Shown piece after piece: positions 26,301 to 41,300 of a DNA stretch of 64,000 nucleotides. The first letter of the stretch is position 1; the number at the start of each line of letters is the position of its first letter. A model generated the notes under the pieces. The model was not told the origin of the DNA. It was given only the letters and a program-made list of their open reading frames with translations, and searched no databases. Source of the stretch: Owenia fusiformis. Taxonomy: Eukaryota; Annelida; Polychaeta; Sabellida; Oweniidae. The stretch spans positions 25,189,248 to 25,253,247 of the forward strand of contig CAIIXF020000003.1 in the NCBI GenBank assembly GCA_903813345.2, written 5' to 3'. Both the position numbers and the translations under genes were made by a program.

Positions 26301-29300
26301 TAACCTGCCATTCAGTTTATGACAAATTGTTAGGTGCACAGATTGGTGTCATTCAGTACATGTATGAGAGCTAGTAATGATAAGCATGGGGGGGGGGTTT
26401 CTATCAGGTTTTTATGAAATGACTGCTACATTAGAGCTGATGAACATTACATTACAGATGATTTAAACAATAAAGATAATCTTCTAAAAGTACAGATGAT
26501 TTAAACAAAAACAGATGAAAATTGACTTATTGAATTTGAATAAACCTGACAAAATATGATTAGTAAAATCTTAATTGATGTACACAGAAATAAATGGGCT
26601 CATCGCATAATTGCGGGGCTGAAAAAAAGTCTTAATGCAACATTGTTTTAATTTTAAAAGGAAAAAAGCAGCCAACTTAGGGCCTCTATGGGCATGGGGA
26701 GAAAGTCAAACCTCCCTCTTATATTCTGTAGCCTATACTAGAATATAGAGAATATTAGAGAGGGGGGTGTGACTTATGCCTCGAGTCTATGGGCCTCTAA
26801 AGACAAGAAAGATAAATAGAAAAATACAATCATAATATCTCATATGAATATGAATGAAACACATTCATTTATCTTGTTGACTTGTCAACATGTTCTCTCT
26901 AGAAAGACATCACTTCACGAGTCAAAATATGAATCAAATCACAATATCCTCACAAAAACGCTTTGTGCGTTTTGTATTCAACAAGAAACAAGTGGAAATT
27001 TTTGCACCTTTATCCATAGAGCTTGGCACTTTAAATACCTGTATCTATGACCTAGGTAAACTTAATACAGGGATTTTTATGTTTAAAGTGTCAAACATTG
27101 AAACTAACTTATTGAATTGATTTGATAAAAAAAATACGAAAAATGTCACTATTCATGATTATTACAATACTAGGCAAAAGGTAAACGATCATATATCATA
27201 TCACTTAACTCTGTACTTAATGTAAATATTGACTCCGTTCCTTTTCATACTGTCATATACCATGTAAACATGTAGTATTTACCAGTTTTATTTTAGGAGT
27301 CTTAATTATTTGACTCTCTAGTATCAGCTGTTTGACCTTTTAGAAATTAATTGTCCAATTCTTTAGAATTATGTATTTGTTTGACTGTCTAGAATAAATT
27401 GCCTGACTCTCTAGAATCAATTGTTTGACCTTTTAGAAATTAATTGTTCAATTCTTAAGAATTATTTGTTTGACCGTCTAGAATAAATTGCCTGACTCTC
27501 TAGAATCAATTGTTTGAGCTTTTAGAAATTAATTGTTCAATTTTTTAAAATTATTTGTTTTATTCTCTAGAATTAATTGTTTGACTCTCTAGAATCAATT
27601 GTTTGACCTTTTAGAATTAATTGATCAATTCTTCAAAATTATTTGTTTGACTGTCTAGAATTTAGTGTTTGACCCTCTAGAATCAATTATTTGACCATTT
27701 AGAATTTACTGTTCAATTTTTTTAGAATTATTTGTTTGACTATCTAGAATTAATTATTTGACCCTCTAGAATCAATTATTTGACCTTTTAGAATTAATTG
27801 TTCAGTTCTTTAGAATTATTTGTTTGACTGTCTAGAACAAATTGCCTGACTCTCTAGAATCAAATGTTTGACCTTTTTGAATCAATTGTTTAATTATTTT
27901 GAATTATATGTTTGATTATCTAGAATTAATTATTTGACCTTCTAGAATTAATTGTTTGATTGGCTAGAATCAACTGTTTAACCTTTTAGAAATTAATTGT
28001 TCAATGCTTGAGAATTATTTGTTTGACTGTCTAGAACTGTTTGACCTTTTAGAAACTAATTGACCTTGTTTTATGCTTTAGAAATATTTGTTTGACTGGA
28101 GAATTAAACGTTTACACTCTAAAACTACTCTCCAATTTTATGGGCAAAAGCTAAGTTCAAGGCTAGATCAGGTTGCTTTGGATTTAAAACAGAGTGCAAA
28201 AAGTGGAGACAGGGAAATGGAATATGCACTGCAGGGGGCGATCAAAATGTGAAGGACACCATCCAACATTGGCGTTTTGTATGCCTTTTCTTTACTAATG
28301 ATAGAAACAGTTTTAAAGAAATGAAAAATGAAATCCAGGACTATTGTCAAATCTTTTATCATCTGCAAACTAAAACAAGTTTGAGATCTTAACATTGTGA
28401 AGACAAGAAAAAGCTTTTAAGTTTGATCAGTGTGTCAAGGATCAACGCCATGTTTTAGTTACTAAACCTATAAACTTATAAATGATTTAAAATAAATTGT
28501 TAATTTAATGTCTGGAAGAACATGTACCAGGTATAATAGTATTTTTTGCTGTATCAAAAGCGATTCCAATGAATAAAAAATGAATAAAAAAAGCTCAATT
28601 GTTACTTTGGATCTCTAGAATTTAAATGTTGAGGTTAACTTGTTTTGTAAATGTCATTTTGACCTTTTAACAAATATAAAAAATAAAATAAAAAAAACTT
28701 ACTTGATTATATTTTCTAAGGCAACCCTGGCATTTGACAATACCTAAAATGAAAGGAATGGATCATTTAAAAAGAACAACGTTTACAAATGTGATACTGT
28801 ATTCACATTTGCAATACAAACAAAATCACTTGACTGCTTTTCAGTTGTAACAACTATGTTCAACAACACACATAAAAATGACCACTCACTAGCCATATTG
28901 TCATAAGAAAGTGTGATATGCCTCGAATTACTCACATATAAAATTTCAACAAAATCACTTTATTGCTTTTTCAGTTATAGAAAATTTCATAAAATGACGC
29001 ACATAAAAATGGCCGTCATTTTTCAAAAAGGCCGTTCACTAGTCAAATTGTCATATGAAAGTGTTATGTGCTTGTAAGAATTCACATATAAAATATCAAC
29101 AAAATCACTCCATTACTTTTTAAAATTATAGCAAAAAAACATAAAAATGATGGCATTTTTCAAAATGGCCGGCTACTAGCCGAGGTATCACAAGCTATTG
29201 TACCATGGTTATGAGTATTCACATATCAAATATGAACAAAGATATAACAAAAATTGTAAATTAGCGTGTTGCTTTAAATGTTTTACCTAAAAAGTGTAAA

Positions 29301-32300
29301 ATTGACACTAAAATGGTGGCCATTTTGAAAGACGGAGGGAGGGATGGACAGATAGATGGAGCCATTCTCAATAGCTCCGCAAACTTCGTAAATTATGGAA
29401 TAATAAACAAATATCCCTGGAAATGTCATTTCAATAAATAATTGAAATGTTTGAACTTTGAACTATGTATTCTAGAAAAACATATAAATATCTACATAAA
29501 AATGTGAAAAATCATACTTATTCCATTTATAATTGGTAATTATAAATGAATTATAATTATATTTAAATCATGCATCATGCATATCAAGCTTAATGCAAAT
29601 GGTACTCACCCTTTAATTTTTAACGGCATCAATTAATGTTTAACATGTTTAATGATTTATCATATTAAAAGTTAAAGTAACTTACCAATAGAACTATACA
29701 GAGATTCAGGAGCCCCCTGTAGTTGTTGAAGCCACTTGATGAGCTGAAGAGAGAGTCAGTTGGTCTATGACATCTGCAAATACAACAACATATCATCAAT
29801 CGTATGTTATAGTGGTTAATAGGGGTTTTAGGCTGTTTTGTATTTTTCTAGTGTTACCATTTGTGCATATCACAGACTTTGATAAAATAACAGAATTTTT
29901 GTTTCAGATGTACGACATCTATAAACACTTTTCAGTTAAATGAAATTATCTGAAATTAATGAAACTAACTTGGTTCATAGTTAAAGCATACTTTAAATTC
30001 CTCAAAATTGACAATAGAATCTTATGTTCATTGTAGTTTTAAAAATCCCTTATTTAAAAGATAAGCATTTATATATCTGCATCACATTTGTTTTAACCAA
30101 GTGAAATTAAAAAAAAAACTACACATGTATATTACTGTGATTATAAGAATATCAAAAATTTAATATTATTTATAAAAATTAAGATTATATCCATGTATTG
30201 TTAATGTAAATTGGATATACAATGAACAATTTCAAAATTTAGATGCAGACAAAAACTTGAGAAAATGACTTTTTCAACTTTTCGCCTTTTCTTTTTTCCT
30301 TACACTTTATTCAGCCAGGGGTATGGAGATTCACGTGATTCTCCCTCTGAGTTATCCTTATTATTAATTATAGGGAGAGGGCTATCGGAATAATCAGAAC
30401 AGCTGCTACTTCTACTGGTAGAAGGGCTGTTTTGTACAGATGGGCTGTTTACAGCGAGAGGGCCGCTTTGTGCAGGAAGGCGGCTTTCTAACAGAGGGCT
30501 GTTTTGTGCAGGAGGGCCGTTTTGTATCTGATTGTCCTGAGATGTCGATCCAATAATGTATTCAGGTTCCATAAACCACTCCCACCATTTCCCTGTCCAT
30601 AATCTCATCATGGCAACGAGAGTAGAATCTTCAATTTGTTGTTGTGAGGAAAATTTTACAAATGTTTTATCTTCACCACTCCATCTATCAATCAAAGTAG
30701 ATTTCTCCATCTGTTCTCCTTTGTTGTTATTTTCAAATGTTATGCTGTCCTTGTCACCATGGTGATATTTTACATTCAGTCTCATCCTTGTTTCAGTTAT
30801 ACTAGCCATTATATTTCAAGTTAGGTCAGACAATTCAGTTTATATTTCAGGTGATTTCTTTTCCTTGGCTCTGCATGAAAGACTCTCACTAAAAATTTCC
30901 TACAGTCCATTTAAATCAGTTTTGAATATCATGCTGAAATGACATTAGAAGGCTGCCATATATGCTGTTCCTTATTTTATTGAGAACTATATGATGTATC
31001 ACATAATCCTTATTCGTAAACAAAATTCAATATGGAACGTGTCATTCTGACTTTGTATTATAATTGTTTTGCTATCAATATCAAAATTACATTTAAAGTC
31101 CAGTTCAATGTTTTATTGTTGTCAATAAAACCTAAAAAAGAAGGAATCAAAAGACCACTTTGCCCTGATATATGGAAAATATATTCATAGTGTACATGAA
31201 TGACATTTAACTGAATGAATGTTTATTTCATATTAATTGTTTTCATGTTCAATAAATTTAAGGAGTTTCAGCCATGTTAATTTTTTGGAAAATAACATGG
31301 CAGAAAAGCATCAAAATACAAAAGACCGCACATTTTATTAGCCAAACTACAAGCAATTAAAGATATACAAATGTCAATTGTGTAAAGTATGAATATATTT
31401 TTCCATATACCACAGTACTGTGGTCATTTGATTCCTCATTAGAAATAAAACATTGAAATGGACTAAAATTCTAAAATTCTAATATTGAAAGCCAATAATT
31501 AATTCAAATTCATAATGACAAGTCCCATATTGATTTTGTTTACTAATGAGGATTACATGATATATCCTCAAAAATATAAGTAAGAACGCATATAGCAGTC
31601 CTCTAATTCAGCATGATATTCAAAAATGATATACCTAAAATTATGTTTCAACTTCCTAGAAATAACTGAACTATAATGGATGAATAATGCTATAATATCC
31701 TTTGAAAATGCATTCCTGTGTTATAATATATCAAGCTCTCCACTTAGGTGTGTATCATCCAACTGTTGGGTGAAAACCACATGAAACATTGGTAAGTTAT
31801 AGCTTTTTCAAACTTGTTCATATTGTGCATGTGATCGGTGAGTGGCCAATAGCTGCAGCTTAGCCAAGCTCTACATGAATCACAAATGCCTTGTTAATGG
31901 TGCAAACGTGTTGCTTGTTTACCCCCCCCCCCCTCCCTGTCTGTATGGATACAACCATTGATTAGATTAGAGTATATATGACATTGATAAAAAAAAGTTA
32001 ATTAAGGTCAAGGAATTTATAAATTAGATATTAACATTTCAATGGGAATTTGAACAAATAAACAAACAAATACACAAAAAGAAACATTATGAAGGTTTAA
32101 AGTTACACGTTTTTAAGAAAAACTGTACGTGAGCATATAATATTTCAACCCTGGGGATTAATGTCCCGCTCTCAATTCACTTTTCCAAGGATGTTATTTC
32201 AATTATTTTCTGTATACCTTTATACTCAATGGGCCAAGTAAACACTACAAATGGGAGAGCTAATCCATAAAGGACAATTAATAATTCTACACGTTCACTT

Positions 32301-35300
32301 AACAAGTTTTCTAAAAATGTATAACTTAACCTCCCTATTATGTTGTTTACATTGCAGGAAAATGAGAGAGGAATATACTTGTATTGTACTTCAAAATGAT
32401 TAAAAAGGTCAAAATCAAGATTTTTTTTATTACAATAATCATTTTAGAAATGTAAATTACGATGCAAAAATCCGTATGTTATTGACATACATGTATATTA
32501 TTTCTATTGAAAATGCTGATAACACATAAGGTACTGGTAGAACGAAAACATTTTTGAAAAAACCTATACCTGCACATGTTATTTTTTGTACAAAATAAAG
32601 TATGAAGGCATGTGTGTATTTCCTTGCTTTTTTCAGGAAAGTATTATTACATTGCTTTCTTTTAGTAATCCTGGAAAAAGTTACGTTGAGAAGAAATTTG
32701 GAAAACGAGGCAGCATAAAATATCAGCATTTCCTGGAATTACCATCTACCTCTTATCAGGTTTACTAAAAGAAAACAATGTAATGATACTTTCCTGAAAA
32801 AAGCAAGGAAATGCACACATGTGCAGGTATAAGATTTTTTCAAAAATGTTTACGTTCCACCGGTACCTGAAGATATAAAAAGCATCAGTTTTGTAATGAT
32901 AATTCAATGGCTGTCTTATTTAAACGTAGAAAGAGGATATGAATTCTCCTTTATGTTATTCAATATTTGTATTCATTATAGAATTAAAGTAACAAATATT
33001 CAATTTCACTACAGAATTAAACTAACAAATATTCGTTTTCACTATAGAATTAAAATAACAAATATTCCTTTTCACTTTAGAATTAAAATAACAATAGCAA
33101 TGCCAGGGTAAAGAAAGCAAACCCCATTCTAACATCTTGTCATTGCCAAACAGCAGACAAAATAAGTGAAATCTTTGCTCAATTACTGTCTAAGTAAAAA
33201 ATGTCTGGCTCATAGAAAAAAGTGCCACGCTTCCTAATATTAACATACACATTAAATTTTACTTTCTTTACAAATTAGGCTGATCTTATATGGCAATCAA
33301 TAATAAGTAAATCTAAATTCAGCAGTTGTATATCAAGTCGAAGAGTTGTATATGCTGCCTAGGAGTTGTATACGCTATCCAGGAGTTGTATATCTTTCCC
33401 AAGAGTTGTATACTTCATTAATATTTTTACTATAATATTGTAATATTTTATTATTGGATGTAGGTTTGGCTTAAGGACAGTACAAATAAATCCTATTATT
33501 ATATAATATCAAAAGATCACTACAATTACTTTTCGTGCTATCGCAAAAAGGTCAAATGACTTCCTAAAAAATGGCAGACCTTCTACGAAATTGTCAGGTC
33601 TCTGAGCTAAGAAAGTTGTCAGATAATGTTCGCCATTTGCCAGGATAATTTTTTAAATCTCTTGTTTTGACGTGTTTTTGAAGCCATTTAGGTCCTTTGT
33701 GTTACCTTTGTATTTCACTTAAATATGTTTTCAAAAATTACTTATTGTGAAAGATTGTAAATATAAAGTTGATCCTTGTATGTGCCCAACAATTATTTAC
33801 ATTGCCAAAAACTTAATGTTGATTGGAATATGCAACAAACATTAAATAGGTAAAATATGAATAATATCGTTGACAACGATGCCTTTTGAATAAATAAAAA
33901 AGGCATTTAAGTTCAGAAATACATTTTTTTAAATTAAATTAATGGATTATCATAACATCAATATCAAATTCACCTGTATTTTAATTGCCTTTTTACTGCA
34001 ATTATATAATAAAATATATTTTTTCAATCTCACTTTTTGACTGTTTGTGTTGTGATGCCCTTCATGTTTAGCTTAAGACCATAATAAAATAACAATTTTC
34101 TAAGTTCTAACATATAGTATTAAATCAATAATAGAATAGCAACAATTTCGAAACCAGCCAATTTTAGCAGAACTCCTATTGTATGTATGTACATGTTTAT
34201 TGGCCTTTATGAAATAGGAGATACATAAGTAAAAATGTATATTTACAAACAGACAATTCATGAAATAGGAGATACATAAGAAAAACGGATATTCACAAAC
34301 AGATAATTCCCTTTTGTTGACTGCGACGCCAAAATACCTGACGTCGCCAATCTGTTATCCTAGATAACATTCCATAACTATAATTATAATATTTTTTAGA
34401 TTGTATGTCAATGAATCGGATGGAACCCCTGGTTGACCTTGGAGGTTCATTTACCCTGACACCTTCACTTTTACTCACATATGAGTATAAATATGAATGA
34501 TATCAGACAAACAGTATTTGAGTTATCCCCCAGATGGGCAAAGGGGTAAGGATGCATGGAGGCATTCCCGTGAACTGTGTTTGATGGTAAAATATTAAGT
34601 GGTTCAACTTTTCTGAATGTAGTGTCCATCATGCCTGGGTCAGATTCCCGGGGGGTTCACTATATATAAACCTTGACGGGGATCCTCGGCGCACATGGGG
34701 TACCTTTTTGGACATTTAGTATGGCAATGGACCCAAATTTTAGGATGTGGTATGAGAATCCCCCCTCATTAAACTTTTTAGGGATGGAAATGGTCAGATT
34801 TTTCAACTCTCTGGTATGAGAATGGTCATGGAAAATATGTTATCTCACAATTATGGTATGGAATTGGTCTAGTAGTTACACATATCCTAATATGAGGTTG
34901 TTTTGGTTCGTTTTCCTCAAAGATCGCCTTCTTCTTGGGACCTTCTTCAGTTTAAATAAATAGCTTTTCCCCCAGGAAATATTCTACTTTGGACCAGTCA
35001 TGGCATTGGTATGGCATTGGTCCTATATTTTGACATTTGGTATGGCATTGGTTTCATATTTGGGCATTTGGGATGGCTTTTGGGCACTATATCGGTTGGT
35101 ATGGGAACATATTCAAATTTGACATTTTGGTATGGGAATATATTGATATCTGAGGGTTCAGCCTAGGACCCCTGCCAAATTTTGTACACAGTGAACCCCC
35201 CGGGGTCAGATTTGCTGCAAATCATCGGCTGGCGACTCCGGCCAATTGAGTATTTTGTTCAAAATTGAATACATTTCTGAACACAATACTTAATCGGCCA

Positions 35301-38300
35301 GGCGCCGTAGTGAAAATCAGAGCAAATGTGACCAATGCATAATCAAAGAAAACACAATGACATTTGTTCTATCCCTTGCATTATACTTTATACAAGGGTA
35401 CAAGGCATTAACATGTAAAATGTCACCACTTGCCATTTGTAACAGATGCCAACCACCATTTCTTACAGATGCTGTTTCAGATGCAGAACACTGTCCACAA
35501 AAAAGTTGGAGACTATAACAATATGTCACCACTTCTGATGGTGACTTAATAAACTTGAGGGGGCAGGGTATGTTGCTAGAAACCTGCCTGGAGGGAGGAA
35601 GGGCTTTCATGTACGGTAGTTGCATTTGTAAGTGAATGTATATATTTATTATGAATGGCACTAAGAATCAGGTTTACGATTTTACATTGCAATAAAAAAA
35701 AACAGAAACGAAAATGAGAGTTTTTTACAACTTATCTAACAGAAGTGTCGAAAAGTGCATTTGGTTTTGTTTGCTTAATACAATATACACCTGCACATCC
35801 CAGTGTAAAGGTATCTATTTATTAAAACAATGTTGAAGTATGTAAACAAATCCTACAATATCCGTAGTAACAACATTAAGCGTAATATAAATGGCAAGAT
35901 CACCTTGACCTTCAGTTTTTTTTAATTTGATTTATTGCAATCTTGCACTATAAGCTAAACATCTAATTTTGTAAACATGTATTTTGGGTTATGATGACTT
36001 CTAAAGCATATGATTGGTTCATTCACCTACATTTTTATGGATTACACTGTGAATGAGGGGGATTTCAATAAACTACATACAGTATACAGATTATCCTATA
36101 TGAGATTTAGGATATTGGGATTATCCCTAGGCCATTATAATATGTATGCCGAGGGCCACTGGTCCTGTATTGTTTTAGACATATTTATGTCCAGTTTTGT
36201 TCTCTTTGAAGTGGCCAGATTTTTCTGTTCTTTCAGATATTTCTCCACACTTATATTCATGAATTTTTGATTATTAACAGGGATGCTCCTTTCCTTAAGT
36301 TTACACGATGCCCATGTCAAGCAGCGTGCCTACTAGGCACGCAGTTTGAAACTCTGACAAACTGCGCGCATATTTCAAAATGTGAGACGGGGAGGACACG
36401 ACTCCCAAAAAGAGCCAAAATACGAAAAATACAAGGTTAGTCTCGCTCTTAAGATAGTACCATTCTGTGAAGATGAACTTAATTTACTCATAGTACTCAA
36501 TGTTTTTCCCGATGTAAACCTAGTTATCTCAATATAAGGGCCTTAAGTAACTTCTATGTTCAAAATTTACAGTGTAAAGTTATAGCTATGTCTTTTTATC
36601 GTCATTTGCCGTTTATTCAGCCATTGTGTCTGTGTATGCTAGGATATATAGGATCCCTCCATCTGATTAAATCAGCAAAGTTTGTGTTCAAAACGATAAT
36701 ACGCCATAAACGTGATTTAAACATTTTTCTTGTCAAACTGCGCGCCTATATTCACATGTATTTCCCAAACTGCGTGCCTAATATTTCCAAACTGCTTGCT
36801 TATCCAAGCTTGTTTTGTATTATTAGAAAACATAAGCGCCATACAAGGCACATATGTGTCTAATAGTAGAACCCCATAATTGAAACACTATGAGAGTCCA
36901 TCCACCAAGATGGTGATCTGAAAATAAAAGTTTTTTTCGTTCCCAACTTAATTGTCACTTCTATTATATATTTTGACTTTCAATATGAAAATCTCATTAA
37001 ATCTGACGATAAATCAAAATTTCCAAAGCAACATGAAAAACACCTTCACGTGCCTCTGTAGAAATTCCAATGATAATATGTAGTTTTAATAGTGTATGCG
37101 CACAGTTTGTAATTTCTGGCTAAAATAGGCGCGCAGTTTGTGAATTCTTTTCTTTTTAATCTCCTGATTATCTGTTTTATCTCGAAATATTTTGAATTAT
37201 ACATGATAAATGTGTAAGGAATTAAATATAAAACGAGTCTAAAGTATTTGTCATTTATGTTTAAAGTGCTAGATCGATTTACGTATATACATTCCCGTAA
37301 AATCAGTGACGAAAATGCCATTAATCTGCTTATGACTTAAAACTTGGATTCATTTGCACATAGTTTTTGCTAGTATTTGCAAGATTCGTATATTCGCCAC
37401 AGAGTGAACGCATTGAACAAGAAAACAATGCAGGATAAATGTCTTTAAATTACATTTCAAAATACAGACTCCAACTTAAATGATGCAATGTTCTTAGGCA
37501 CGCAGTTTGTGATCGAAACAAACTGCGCGCTGAAGTAGGCGCGCAGCTTGACATGGGCACCGTGGTTTAATCATCAAACAGATCATGATCACTGTGATAG
37601 CTTTAATTCCTGATTTAAAATCTTTTATTGCTCATGAATATCGATGTTACACTCTGGGAGCCAATCCTCCTTGAGTTCACTTGCCAAATCAAAAGAAAGT
37701 GTAATATGATTCTAATCATTCAAATAAAATATTTAAATATCTACTGCTTTTCAGTTAGTATATAGCAAAAACATAACATGTCACAAATAAATGAAAAATT
37801 TCCAAAATGGGTGCCTTGCTTTAACCCTAGGGGGTCAATATGACCCCCCCCAATTAAGTTTTTTCTCTGAAACTTTTTATAGACATCAGGTAGGATCTTC
37901 AGGTTCTCAGTAGCTAGAGCTACAGATATATCAAATGTTTTCTGAAAAAATCAGCAGAACTGTACATAGGGGGGGTAATTAATTTATTATGATGTCATCA
38001 TCAGCTCCAATAGACAAAATCGGAAAAACTAGCACTAATCTTACATCATCATAGTAATTGTAGTTATAACACCATATCATAGATAACAAGACACACAGTG
38101 ATAAATATCGCACTTTGAAGAGCAAACTGGCCACCATGCAATTTACCCAGCATGGCCAAAACCTAATCAGACCTTGGCACTAGTCTGCTCTTGCATCTGT
38201 AAACATTTCAAGTTGACAAGATTAGCGGTTTTCCTGCAATTTTGATGACAAGAATTTATTTGTAGTCTTGAACTTTGGGAAAATTTAGATAACATTGTTT

Positions 38301-41300
38301 GTGAACTAATTTGATGACCTTCGACCTTGAAAATTTCACTTTTTCAGACCTCAGTAGGTGTTTTGTAATTAAGCTGACCTAAATTTAAATCCAAAATATC
38401 AATTTAGAAAATCAAATTTTTGACCTTTTACAAGGTCAGTGAAGGTCAACGAAAGGTCAAATCTGAAATCTAAGGTCAGATTTGAACTTCTGAGAACTTG
38501 TAGATGTTTTTAAAAAAATTGGTCAATTTGGAGCAAGTTGAAAAATTCAAAATGGCCGCCAAATTGAAAAATTCAAAATGGCCACCATGTAATTCAGCCA
38601 GCATACCCAAAACCTAATCAGATCTTGGCAATAGTCTGCTCTTATATCTGTAAAAATTTCAAGTTGAAGGATAAGTGGTTTTCCTTGAATTTTGATGACA
38701 CGATTTGTTGAAAAATTCAAAATGGCCACCACATAGTTTACCCAGCATGCCCTAAACCTAATCAGATTTTGGCACTAGTCTGCTATTGCATGTGTAAAAA
38801 TTTCAAGTTGAACAGGTTAGCGGTTTTCTTGGAATTTTGATGACAAGAATTGATTTGTAGTCTCAAACTTTGAGAAACTTGGATAACATCATTTGTGACA
38901 TAGTTTAATGACATTGACCTTCGACCTTGAAAATTTAACTTTTTCAGACCTCAGTAGGTGTTTTGTAATTAAGCTGATCTAAATTTAAATCCAAAATATC
39001 AATTTAGAAAATCAACTTTTTTGACCTTTTCAAGGTCACTGAAGGTGAATGAAAGGTCAAATCTGAAATCTAAGGTCAGATTTGAACTTCTGAGAACTTC
39101 TGAAAAAAAATTGGTAAATTTGGAGCAAGTTGAAAAATTCAAAAGGCCGCCAAATTGAAAAATTCAAAATGGCAACCATGTAATTCAGCCAGCATACCCA
39201 AAACCTAATCAGATCTTGGCAATAGTCTGCTTTTGCATCTGTAAAAATTTCAAGTTGAACGGATAAGTGGTTTTCCTGGAATTTTGATGACAAGATTTGT
39301 TGAAAAATTCAAAATGGCCACCACGTAGTTTACCCAGCATGCCCTTAACCTAATCAGATCTTGGTACTAGTCTGCCCTTGCATCTGTAAAATTTCAAGTT
39401 GAACAGGTAAGCAGTTATCCTGGAAATTTGATGACAAGATTTGGTTTATGTCCCGCCCGCCCGCACGCCCACCCGCCCAACAGCACAAGACGACGACAAT
39501 ATAGCACTTTTTCAAAGTGCGATAAAAAAGTGTGACTTTTTTACCTTAGAGCTTCTTGGGTTACAAGAATTAGATTTTTAACTTAATTGATTTCCTATAT
39601 AATTTCATATTAATATTACAGTTTTACATGTTGTATCTAAAATACAGTAAAATTGACAATAAAATGTTGGCCATTTTGAAACTGATGGCCATTTTGCAAA
39701 TCTGCTTTCAAGCAGAACTTGTACTTACACAAGGCATATACACACATAATAAAAATGTTATTGGGCCTTCAGAGAACGAGTTATTGCCATATGGACAAAT
39801 GGATGGACAGAAGTACAGAGAGATAGGTAGACAGACAGATAGACGGAGATGTTCTCTATATCCCCAAAACTTTGTTCATTGTTCAGTTAATTGTACTTTT
39901 ACCAGCATGACATGAGAATTAGTAACCAAATAACTTTACTAACAGACTGACCTAGAGTACTTGAATAAATAGGGGGCAAGGTCAAGGTTTCAATAAATAA
40001 AGAATCATTGTATGTCTCAAGTGCCGGTTCCTGTTCCTGACATCTTGTCAAATCTGACTCTATGCTTTTCTTTTTTGTTATTGAAATAATGTTAAATAAC
40101 ATGCAAAAATTGCTCTTAAAAATGAAATTTTCCTCCCATTGTCGATTTACCAATACAATTAGGGATTTGACTACATATAAATCCTAAAAAGAACTTATTG
40201 AGGTGCAGTTTGCCATTTTTGTCTGTAATACATTCCAAATTCTCCCATATTGTAATTATACATAAAAAGTTAAATGGAGTGCTTGCAGGATCTATTAACG
40301 CTGGAACGGCATTAGTTCCTGCCATTCTTTTGAGCATTCAATTGTGATAATTTTCACTAGCCAACTTGAGTAACATTTCAGAGGAGAACTACATGTATAC
40401 ATAAGAGTGATTCTAAACTGCATAATAAATGTCTACTCTGAGCTCTAAATCTGATATCTAAATATTTTGCTTGTACTAAAAACTAAAAAACAGCAACTCC
40501 ATGAAGTAGCAAATCCAACCAAACAACAACATTGATATTCACTGTTCCACAGCTGGATGACTCTAACTGCAGTTAGCTTCATTCAAAATGGTTGCCGAGA
40601 TTCTTTCGTTTTCGATAAACCTCCGATTTCAGCTAAAATAAGTTAAATCGTGATTCCAAAAGTTTCACCATGCAAATTAATAAAACAACAATTGTATTCA
40701 TCCACAAATGAATGCCTAAATACCTGCAATATTAGAGAATTTTAATGAAAACAGCTTCACTTAGAATGACTCTAACTGAAGTTGATGATCTACATCATCA
40801 TTACATCATAATCAACTATTTGAACTATTGGGAACTTGTAGATGATTTTGAAAAAACATTGGTAATTTGAAGCAAAATGAAAAAAGACCTTTTTGACCTT
40901 GACAATGTCATTGAAGGTGAAATATTTCTTGACCATCAGAATTGAATGTCATTGAAGGTCAAATCTATAGCCAGATTTGAACTTTTGAGAATTTGTAGAT
41001 AAATTTGAAAAAAGAAATTGGTCATTTGAAGCAAGTTGAAAAATTAACTTTTTTTTACCGAAGGTCAGATCTCAAATATAAAATAAGATTTTTACTTCTG
41101 ATAACTTGTATATGATTTTGATAAAAATTGAAGTCAGTATGTTAAGTTATTGAAAGTTGTAAGAATTTGATACAGACGCTGATGCCAACCACCAACCGCC
41201 ATCCGCCGTCAAAAAAAACATGACAATTCATAAAATTTTGAAATTCTGAGACCATCTTGCCGGATTTACCAGGGGGAAAGCTTTTGTCAAGGGGCCAAGG

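Noticed and set aside
32896-33111. Frame with HYRIKITNI repeats
   Set aside because: A translated 30-bp tandem repeat; non-coding by composition and context.
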